Shown piece by piece: positions 58,096-64,000 of a stretch of DNA of 64,000 nucleotides. A model generated the notes under the pieces. It saw nothing but the letters and a program-made list of their open reading frames with translations, searched no databases and was not told the origin of the DNA. The DNA is from Leifsonia sp. TF02-11 (GTDB lineage Bacteria; Actinomycetota; Actinomycetes; Actinomycetales; Microbacteriaceae). A program made the translations under genes and the position numbers. Every line of letters begins with the position of its first letter. Within the stretch, counting starts at the first letter, position 1. The DNA is taken from assembly GCF_017565305.1 (NCBI RefSeq), contig NZ_JAGEKP010000017.1:62001-126000 (forward strand). The letters are read 5' to 3'.

Positions 58096-59436
58096 TCAGA
58101 CGAGCGTGAGGACGGACGCGGGGTCGGCGAGGATGCCGCCGATGTCGGCGAGGAAGCGCGAGCCCTGCTCGCCGTCGACGATGCGGTGGTCGAAGGTGAG
58201 CGCGAGCGTCAGCACGTCCCGCAGCGCGATCCCGCCCTGGTGCTCCCACGGCTGGCGGCGCACGGCGCCCACGGCGAGGATGGCGGCCTCCCCCGGCGTC
58301 AGGATAGGTGTGCCGGCGTCGACCCCGAAGACGCCCACGTTCGTGATGGTGATCGTGCCGCCGGTGAGCGCGCCGGGCGGCGTCTTGCCCGACCGCGCGG
58401 TGACGGCCAGCTCACGGATTGCGCCGGACAGCCCGGCGAGCGACAGGGCGTCCGCATCGCGGACGACCGGAACCAGCAAGCCGCGCGGTGTTGCCGCGGC
58501 GATTCCGAGGTGGATGGCCCTGGTCTGCACGATCTCCTGGGCCGCGTCGTCCCAGCGCGAGTTGACCTCAGGGGTGCGTCGGACGGCCAGGCACAGCGCC
58601 TTGGCGACCACCGCCAGCAGTCCGGGCCGCGACTCGGCGAACTCGGGGCGGGCGCGCAGGCGCTCGATCAGCTCGTTCGTCGGAGTCACGTCGATCGTGA
58701 GGAACACGGTGGCCTGTGGAGCCCCGAAGGCACTGCGAACCATCGCGTCCGCCGTCGCCTTGCGGACACCGCGGATCGGGATGCGGATCTCCTCGGCGTC
58801 GCCACGGGTCGCGGGAGTCGCTGGCGCTTCGGGCGCTGGCGCCTGTGCCGCGTAGGCGTCGAGGTCGGCGCGCGTGACGAGGCCGCGCTCGCCCGTTCCG
58901 GCGACCGCGGCGAGGTCGATGCCCCGCTCCCGCGCCAGCTTGCGGACGGGCGGTGTCGCGCGCGGTCGCTCCTGGACCTCTGCGGCGACGGGAGCGGAGG
59001 CCGGAGCAGCCGCGGCGACCGCCGGCTCCCTCACGACCGGCGCTGTCAGTCCCGGGCGCGGCCGGCGGGCCGGCCTCCCCCGGGCATCGGGACGGGCGCC
59101 GTAGCCGACGAGCATCGGCTCGCGCACCTCCTCTGCGTCGGCAGCGTCGGCGGCGTCGGCAGTGGAGTCGGACTCTGCGTCCGGCTCCGGCGTCCCCGCC
59201 ACCTCGAAGGCCACCAAGGGCTCCCCCACCGAGACGGTGACGCCGGGCTCCACGTACAGCCGCGACACCGTGCCCTCGTATGGTGCGGGCAGTTCGACGA
59301 GCGCCTTGGCGGTCTCCACCTCGGCGATGATCTGGTTGAGCTGAACCGTGTCGCCCACAGCGACGTGCCAGCTCACCAGTTCGGACTCGGTCAGCCCCTC
59401 TCCCAGGTCCGGGAGCGCGAAGTCCTTGACCGCCAT
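58096..59436 (-). CDS. 2-oxoacid dehydrogenase E2 (dihydrolipoamide acyltransferase)
   Basis: A 446-residue E2. The lipoyl domain (1-75) carries K44 in AEVETAKALVE. An acidic/Pro-rich linker follows, then the E1/E3-binding domain at about 155-190 (ATPPVRKLARERGIDLAAVAGTGERG). The acyltransferase domain starts at about 220 and ends with the catalytic FDHRIVDGEQGSRFL. A single lipoyl domain and the tie to two-gene E1 fit a branched-chain type complex; pyruvate cannot be fully excluded. The start ATG shares one base with the E1-beta stop (TGATG). No E3 gene is present. Confidence 0.93.
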   Translation of the reverse strand: MAVKDFALPDLGEGLTESELVSWHVAVGDTVQLNQIIAEVETAKALVELPAPYEGTVSRLYVEPGVTVSVGEPLVAFEVAGTPEPDAESDSTADAADAADAEEVREPMLVGYGARPDARGRPARRPRPGLTAPVVREPAVAAAAPASAPVAAEVQERPRATPPVRKLARERGIDLAAVAGTGERGLVTRADLDAYAAQAPAPEAPATPATRGDAEEIRIPIRGVRKATADAMVRSAFGAPQATVFLTIDVTPTNELIERLRARPEFAESRPGLLAVVAKALCLAVRRTPEVNSRWDDAAQEIVQTRAIHLGIAAATPRGLLVPVVRDADALSLAGLSGAIRELAVTARSGKTPPGALTGGTITITNVGVFGVDAGTPILTPGEAAILAVGAVRRQPWEHQGGIALRDVLTLALTFDHRIVDGEQGSRFLADIGGILADPASVLTLV

Positions 59437-60446
59437 CAGTCGTCCACTCCGCTCAGCGAGTTCGGCCGGTCCATCGCGCGGTCGATGCCGTCGAGGATGC
59501 GGTCGAGGTCGGGCAGGTGCGCGGCCTCCAGCCGGGCGGGCGGGTACGGGATGTCGTGGCCGGTGATCCGCACGGGGGCGTGCTCCAGGTAGTAGAAGCA
59601 GCGCTCCGTGATCGATGCGGAGATCTCGGCGCCGAGGCCTCCGGAGAGGGCGGCTTCGTGCGTGACCACGAGCCGTCCCGTTTTGCGCACAGAGGCGGCG
59701 ACGGTGTCGAGGTCGAGCGGAGACAGCGACCGCAGGTCGATGACCTCCACCGACACGCCCTCGTCCGCTGCGGCGAGAGCCGCATCCGTGGCCAGCTGCA
59801 CCAGACCGCCGTACGTCACCAGGGTGACGTCGGCACCGGGGGTGACCACGCGGGCCGTTCCCATCGGGCGGGCGTCCTGCAGCGCCGCCTCCTCGTCGAC
59901 GTCGCCCTTCGCGTGGTAGCGGCGCTTCGGCTCGAAGAACAGCACGGGGTCGTCCGAGGCGATCGCCTGCTGGATGAGCGTGTACGCGTCCTGCGGCGTG
60001 GACGGGCTGACCACGCGCAGGCCGGCCGCATGGGCGAAATACGCCTCCGGCGAGTCGGAGTGGTGCTCGGCGGCGCCGATGCCGCCCGCGAACGGCACCC
60101 GGATGGTGATCGGCATGCGCACGGCACCGGCCGTGCGGTAGTGCATGCGGGCCACCTGGCTGACGATCTGATCGAACGCCGGGTAGATGAAGCCGTCGAA
60201 CTGGATCTCCACGACCGGCCGCAGCCCGCGGTACGCCATCCCGACGGCCGTGCCGAGGATGCCCGACTCGGCGAGCGGCGAGTCCATCACCCGGCGCGGA
60301 CCGAACTCGGTCTGGAGGCCGTCCGTCACCCGGAACACACCCCCGAGCGTGCCGATGTCCTCCCCCATCAAGACCACGCGGTCGTCGTCGGCCAGCGAGC
60401 GCCGGAGGCCGGCGTTGATGGCCTTCGCCATGCTGAGAGCGGTCAT
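59436..60446 (-). CDS. 2-oxoacid dehydrogenase E1, beta subunit
   Basis: A 336-residue transketolase-fold subunit. It has VVLMGEDIGTLGGVFRVTDG, FGPRRVMDSPLAESGILGTA and VEIQFDGFIYPAFDQIVSQ, typical of branched-chain E1-beta. The thiamine-contacting Glu is in GEDIG and the proton-relay His in RVVSPSTPQDAYTL context is preceded by AEHHSDSPEAYFAH. It overlaps E1-alpha by four bases. Confidence 0.93.
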   Translation of the reverse strand: MTALSMAKAINAGLRRSLADDDRVVLMGEDIGTLGGVFRVTDGLQTEFGPRRVMDSPLAESGILGTAVGMAYRGLRPVVEIQFDGFIYPAFDQIVSQVARMHYRTAGAVRMPITIRVPFAGGIGAAEHHSDSPEAYFAHAAGLRVVSPSTPQDAYTLIQQAIASDDPVLFFEPKRRYHAKGDVDEEAALQDARPMGTARVVTPGADVTLVTYGGLVQLATDAALAAADEGVSVEVIDLRSLSPLDLDTVAASVRKTGRLVVTHEAALSGGLGAEISASITERCFYYLEHAPVRITGHDIPYPPARLEAAHLPDLDRILDGIDRAMDRPNSLSGVDD

Positions 60447-61573
60447 CGGTCACCGCCCACGAACGTGCGCAGGTAGCGCGAGTAGTGATCCCGCTCCCGG
60501 GCCAGGCCGGTATGCGGCTCGGCGTAGACGTTGTCGAACACGGTCAACGGGTCGGGATCCTGCAGTGCGACGACGCCCCGGCGCATCTCGACGGCGACCG
60601 CGTCGGCGTGCTCCTGGATCGCGGCGAGGCGGTCCTCGGTGAGCATCCCGGCGGCGGCGAGGTGCGCCTCCACCCGGGCGATCGGGTCTTTGCCGCGCCA
60701 CTGGTCGAGCTCGGCCGGGTCGCGGTAGCGGGTCGGGTCGTCGGCCGTCGTGTGCGGGCCCATCCGGTAGGTGACGGCCTCGATGAAGGTCGGGCCGCCT
60801 CCGGTCCTGGCGCGGTCGAGCGCGGCACGAGTCACGGCCATGACCGCGAGCACGTCGTTGCCGTCGACGCGGACGCTCGGGACGCCGAAGCCTGGTGCGC
60901 GCTCGGCGATCGGGCGCTGCGCCTGGAGGCCGACGGGCTCCGAGATCGCGTACTGGTTGTTCTGGCAGAAGAAGATGACGGGCGCGGCGTAGGTGGCGGC
61001 GAAGATGAGGGCTTCGTTGACATCGCCCTCGGAGGTGGCGCCGTCGCCGAAGTACGCGATCGAGGCCGCGTCGGTCCCGTCGGCCTGGATGCCGATGGCG
61101 TACCCGGTGGCGTGCAGGGTCTGCGCTCCGATGATGACCTGCGGGGTCGCCATGTTGATGTCGTAGGGGTTCCAGCCGCTCTGGGTCGTGCCGCGCCACA
61201 CGCGCAGCAGGTCGACGAGGCCGGCTCCGCGACAGTACGCGACGCCGTGCTCACGGTAGCTGGAGAAGACGAAGTCGTCGCTGCGGAGCGCCCGACCGGA
61301 ACCGATCTGCGCGGCCTCCTGGCCGAGAAGCGGCGGCCACAGGCCGAGCTCGCCCTGCCGCTGCAGCGCGGTCGCCTCCGCGTCGATGCGCCGGATGACG
61401 ACCATGTCCTCGTAGAGGTCGAGAAGCTGCTCCGGGCCGACATCGGCGACCCAGGCGTCGAAGCGGACGTCGCTCGTGCGCGCGCCCTCGGGAGTCAACA
61501 GCTGGACGGTATCCGCTCCAGCGGGAAGGTGGACGTCGTCCAGTCTGGTGTCGGGCTGATTGTCGATCGTCAC
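60443..61573 (-). CDS. 2-oxoacid dehydrogenase E1, alpha subunit
   Basis: A 376-residue thiamine-diphosphate subunit. The TPP motif runs from GDGATSEGDVNEALIFAAT to FFCQNNQYAISEP. RMGPHTTADDPTRYRDPAE is the phosphorylation-loop region, and LLGQEAAQIGSGRAL is typical of BCKDH/PDH E1-alpha of the heterotetramer type. It makes acyl-CoA from branched 2-oxoacids, a source of starters for the branched fatty acids these bacteria use. It is the first gene of the operon; GTG start with GAAGG upstream. It is divergent from an Lrp-type regulator. Confidence 0.93.
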   Translation of the reverse strand: MTIDNQPDTRLDDVHLPAGADTVQLLTPEGARTSDVRFDAWVADVGPEQLLDLYEDMVVIRRIDAEATALQRQGELGLWPPLLGQEAAQIGSGRALRSDDFVFSSYREHGVAYCRGAGLVDLLRVWRGTTQSGWNPYDINMATPQVIIGAQTLHATGYAIGIQADGTDAASIAYFGDGATSEGDVNEALIFAATYAAPVIFFCQNNQYAISEPVGLQAQRPIAERAPGFGVPSVRVDGNDVLAVMAVTRAALDRARTGGGPTFIEAVTYRMGPHTTADDPTRYRDPAELDQWRGKDPIARVEAHLAAAGMLTEDRLAAIQEHADAVAVEMRRGVVALQDPDPLTVFDNVYAEPHTGLARERDHYSRYLRTFVGGDR

Positions 61574-61661
61574 GGTTCACGCAACCTTCACTCTCACGTC
61601 CGATCCGCCCGCTTGTGGCACGCGTGATCGGCTTCCGGCCTCCTTGCCGGAATTACCCGAA

Positions 61662-61690
61662 AGGCTACGCTCCCCGTTCAGCGCGCACAA
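61662..61690 (-). promoter_or_regulatory. Promoter of the 2-oxoacid dehydrogenase operon
   Basis: On the minus strand, TTGTGC (61685-61690), a 17-base spacer and TAGCCT (61662-61667). It gives a leader of about 80 bases before the GTG at 61573. Confidence 0.5.
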
Positions 61691-61743
61691 CTAACGGCGC
61701 GTCGACCGTGCACACTGCACTGTCGGAGAGGTGCGGCCGGTGC

Positions 61744-61756
61744 TAGCTTTCACACT
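61744..61756 (+). promoter_or_regulatory. -10 of leaderless lrp-like gene
   Basis: TAGCTT at 61744-61749, then seven bases and ATG 61757. Confidence 0.5.
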
Positions 61757-62218
61757 ATGCGCACGTTCGACATCACCGACCGCCGGATCCTCGTCGCCCT
61801 CACCGACGACCCGCGATCGACCAATGTCTCGCTCGCCGATCGACTGGGGCTGAGCCGCAACACGGTGCAGGCGCGGGTGGCCGAACTGGAGCGCAGCGGG
61901 GCCTTCCTGTCGTTCGAGCGCCGCATCTCGGCGACGGCCGCGGGCTATCCGCTCGCCGCGTTCGTGACAGTGCACGTGCAGCAGCAGAAGCTCGCCGAGA
62001 TTGTCGAGCACCTGGCCTCGATCCCGGAGATCGTGCAGGCGCACGGCCTGTCCGGGCCGTCCGACCTGCTGCTGCGGGTCGTCTGCACCGACGCGGAGGA
62101 CCTGTTCCGGATCACCGGCGCCATCCAGTCGACCGACGGCGTCGTCCGAGCCGAGACCTCCCTCGACATGGGCGAGCTCATCCCCTACCGCCTGCGCCCC
62201 CTCCTCACCCGCGACTGA
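61757..62218 (+). CDS. Lrp/AsnC-family regulator
   Basis: A 153-residue regulator. The N-terminal helix-turn-helix has STNVSLADRLGLSRNTVQARVAELE split over two helices (about 15-45). The C-terminal RAM ligand domain (about 65-145) has FVTVHVQQQKLAEIVEHL and SGPSDLLLRVVCTDAEDLFR. It is divergent from the branched-chain dehydrogenase operon, the usual position of BkdR-type regulators that respond to branched-chain amino acids. Control of that operon is therefore likely but inferred. Confidence 0.92.
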   Translation: MRTFDITDRRILVALTDDPRSTNVSLADRLGLSRNTVQARVAELERSGAFLSFERRISATAAGYPLAAFVTVHVQQQKLAEIVEHLASIPEIVQAHGLSGPSDLLLRVVCTDAEDLFRITGAIQSTDGVVRAETSLDMGELIPYRLRPLLTRD

Positions 62219-62219
62219 C

Positions 62220-62295
62220 CGCAGCCATCGCTTCCTCACTTTCTCCCGCTGCGACCCGGCGTGTCGCGAGAGAAAGTGAGGAAGCGATGGCTGCG
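62220..62295. repeat. 26-bp inverted repeat with 24-base loop
   Basis: A perfect stem whose left arm (62220-62245) begins CGCAGCCATCGCTTCCTCAC and whose right arm is 62270-62295. It starts two bases after the lrp stop, between convergent genes. It is longer than any known terminator stem and has no T-run. Its sequence differs from the other palindromes in the window. Confidence 0.8.
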
Positions 62296-62310
62296 CGGGC
62301 ACGGGAGACG

Positions 62311-62347
62311 GCGAAGGCCGCGCCGACGGAGTCGGCGCGGCCTTCGC
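62311..62347 (-). terminator. Terminator hairpin behind pnp
   Basis: A perfect 17-bp stem (GCGAAGGCCGCGCCGAC and its complement) with a GGA loop, 14 bases beyond the pnp stop. It has no long T-run; AAGCG precedes it. Confidence 0.7.
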
Positions 62348-62361
62348 TTACAGACGGGAGA

Positions 62362-64000
62362 TCAGCTCTCGACGGGAGCCGGCGCGCCCTCGGCGGGCTC
62401 GACCGGGCCTTCGGAGGCCGCGTCGCGGCCGTGGGTGTCCGCCTCGTCGGCGAGCACCGGGGCGAGCGACAGCTTTCCGCGGTCGTCGATCTTGGTGATC
62501 TCGACCAGGATCTTCTGGCCGACGCCGAGCACGTCCTCGACGTTCTCGACACGCTTGCCACCGGCCAGCTTGCGCACCTCGGAGATGTGCAGCAGGCCGT
62601 CCTTGCCGGGCAGCAGCGAGATGAACGCGCCGAACGCGGCGATCTTGACGACGGTTCCGAGGAACTGCTCGCCGACCTCCGGGTTCGTCGGGTTCGCGAT
62701 CGCGTTGACCTGGGCGCGGGCCGCCTCGGCCGAAGGGCCGTCGGTGGCGCCGATGTAGACGGTGCCGTCCTCCTCGATGGAGATCTCGGCGCCGGTCTCG
62801 TCCTGGATCGCGTTGATCGTCTTGCCCTTCGGGCCGATCAGCTCGCCGATCTTGTCGACGGGGATCTGGACCGAGATCACGCGCGGCGCGGTCGGGGCCA
62901 TCTCGTCCGGGGTGTCGATCGCGGCGTTCAGCACGCTGAGGATGGTCGTGCGAGCATCCTTGGCCTGCTTGAGCGCGCCCGCCAGCACCGACGACGGGAT
63001 GCCGTCGAGCTTGGTGTCGAGCTGGATCGCGGTCACGAACTCGCTGGTGCCGGCGACCTTGAAGTCCATGTCGCCGAGCGCGTCCTCCGCGCCCAGGATG
63101 TCGGTCAGCGCCGCGTAGCGGGTCTCACCGTCGACGACGTCGGAGATCAGGCCCATGGCGATGCCGGCGACCGGGGCGCGCAGCGGCACACCGGCGTTCA
63201 GCAGCGACAGGGTGGAGGCGCAGACGGAGCCCATCGAGGTCGAGCCGTTGGAGCCGAGAGCCTCGGACACCTGGCGGATCGCGTACGGGAACTCCTCGCG
63301 GCTCGGCAGCACCGGCACGAGCGCGCGCTCGGCCAGGAAGCCGTGGCCGATCTCGCGACGCTTCGGCGAGCCGACGCGGCCGGTCTCACCGGTCGAGTAG
63401 GGCGGGAAGTTGTAGTGGTGCAGGTAACGCTTCTTGGTGACCGGCGACAGCGAGTCGATCTGCTGCTCCATCTTGAGCATGTTCAGCGTGGTGACGCCCA
63501 GGATCTGGGTCTCGCCGCGCTGGAAGATCGCCGAGCCGTGGACGCGCGGGATGACCTGCACCTCGGCGTCGAGCGGACGGATGTCGGTCAGGCCGCGGCC
63601 GTCGATACGGATGCCCTCGCGCAGCACACGGCCGCGCATGACCACCTTGGACACCGACTTGTATGCCGCGGAGAACTGCTCCAGCGTCTCCGCGGGGAGC
63701 ACACCGGCCTCCACCTTCTCGGTGATGGCGACCTTGACGCGGTCCTTGAGCGCGTCGTCGGCGTTCTGGCGCTCGATCTTGTCGGCGATCTGGTAGACGT
63801 TCACCAGCTCGTCGTAGGCGAGGCCGGCGACGTTGTCGTAGGTCTCCTTCGAGTAGGGCAGGAACACCGGGTAGTCGGCGATCGCCTTCGCGGACTGCGA
63901 GGCGAGCACGGTCTGCGCACCCACCAGCTGGCGGATGAACGGCTTGGCGGCCTCCAGACCCTGGGCGACGACCTCCTCGTTCGGCTTGACAGCGCCGCCC
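62362..64000 (-). CDS. pnp: Polyribonucleotide nucleotidyltransferase, 5' end outside window
   Basis: The C-terminal 545 residues of PNPase, the 3'-5' phosphorolytic RNase. The second RNase PH domain has [22 protein letters not shown] and the phosphate/metal site [20 protein letters not shown], with [19 protein letters not shown]. The KH domain follows ([19 protein letters not shown]), then S1 ([20 protein letters not shown]). The tail is acidic/Pro-rich. The N-terminal RNase PH copy lies beyond 64000. No truncation or odd residue is visible in the part present. Confidence 0.97.
   Translation of the reverse strand, partial: GGAVKPNEEVVAQGLEAAKPFIRQLVGAQTVLASQSAKAIADYPVFLPYSKETYDNVAGLAYDELVNVYQIADKIERQNADDALKDRVKVAITEKVEAGVLPAETLEQFSAAYKSVSKVVMRGRVLREGIRIDGRGLTDIRPLDAEVQVIPRVHGSAIFQRGETQILGVTTLNMLKMEQQIDSLSPVTKKRYLHHYNFPPYSTGETGRVGSPKRREIGHGFLAERALVPVLPSREEFPYAIRQVSEALGSNGSTSMGSVCASTLSLLNAGVPLRAPVAGIAMGLISDVVDGETRYAALTDILGAEDALGDMDFKVAGTSEFVTAIQLDTKLDGIPSSVLAGALKQAKDARTTILSVLNAAIDTPDEMAPTAPRVISVQIPVDKIGELIGPKGKTINAIQDETGAEISIEEDGTVYIGATDGPSAEAARAQVNAIANPTNPEVGEQFLGTVVKIAAFGAFISLLPGKDGLLHISEVRKLAGGKRVENVEDVLGVGQKILVEITKIDDRGKLSLAPVLADEADTHGRDAASEGPVEPAEGAPAPVES

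Overview
The window is high-GC, gene-dense DNA from an actinobacterium, most likely a Microbacteriaceae member (Leifsonia-like). This rests on gene content and order, not on a marker-gene search. Many genes match the order around Mycobacterium tuberculosis Rv3193c-Rv3211 (UPF0182, YlbL, DUF2342, uvrD2, nudC, adnB, adnA, DUF3107, ferritin-like protein, DEAD-box helicase) and around Rv1220c-Rv1232c (O-methyltransferase, tatB, mrp, DUF1003, MgtE-like). There is no rRNA, CRISPR array, insertion sequence or prophage. Every gap between genes is shorter than 300 bases.

Layout. 1-2566: the start of a family 2 glycosyltransferase gene (3' part outside the window) and an HtrA/DegP-type membrane protease. 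2747-3943: a DapC-like aminotransferase. 3963-9902 (minus strand): seven genes, each junction a 4-base stop/start overlap. In transcription order they are a response-regulator receiver fused to a PIG-L deacetylase, an ATP-grasp ligase, a PHP phosphoesterase, a 51-residue membrane protein, a receiver-only response regulator, a membrane PAS histidine kinase and a nitrilase-type amidohydrolase. No DNA-binding output domain is present, so this looks like a two-component system wired to small-molecule enzymes. 10047-10123: initiator tRNA-fMet with promoter and terminator. 10213-15832: a Wadjet/MksBEF-type SMC cassette (jetA, jetB, jetC) with no jetD nuclease. 15869-18810: an isochorismatase-like hydrolase and two convergent ROK regulators.

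18971-39273 is the conserved actinobacterial block. It holds a large UPF0182 membrane protein, YlbL protease, DUF2342 protein, a TOMM/ThiF-like zinc protein, the uvrD2-nudC pair, an APH-fold protein with all catalytic residues replaced (a pseudokinase), the AdnAB end-resection machine, small conserved proteins and an RhlE-like RNA helicase. 39376-50914 holds a secreted coiled-coil/transglycosylase-like protein, a PHP phosphatase, an aminopeptidase P, an MgtE-like/DUF1003/Mrp operon, a GPH transporter with a PLP decarboxylase, TatB, an O-methyltransferase and DUF3117. 50983-54582 is a large surface protein with six tandem immunoglobulin-like repeats and an LAXTG sorting signal. 54689-58006 holds a PIG-V-type mannosyltransferase and the divergent dapE/dapD pair. 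58096-62218 is a branched-chain 2-oxoacid dehydrogenase operon with a divergent Lrp regulator. The window ends inside pnp.

Two themes run through the window. First, at least nine start codons sit 6-7 bases behind a TANNNT -10 hexamer, which is the leaderless-mRNA arrangement. In the 17-bp dapE/dapD gap the two -10 hexamers overlap. Second, several convergent gene ends carry long, nearly perfect palindromes without U-tracts. Two of these, about 28 kb apart, share the same base sequence, arm length, loop size and wobble position but have different inner sequence.
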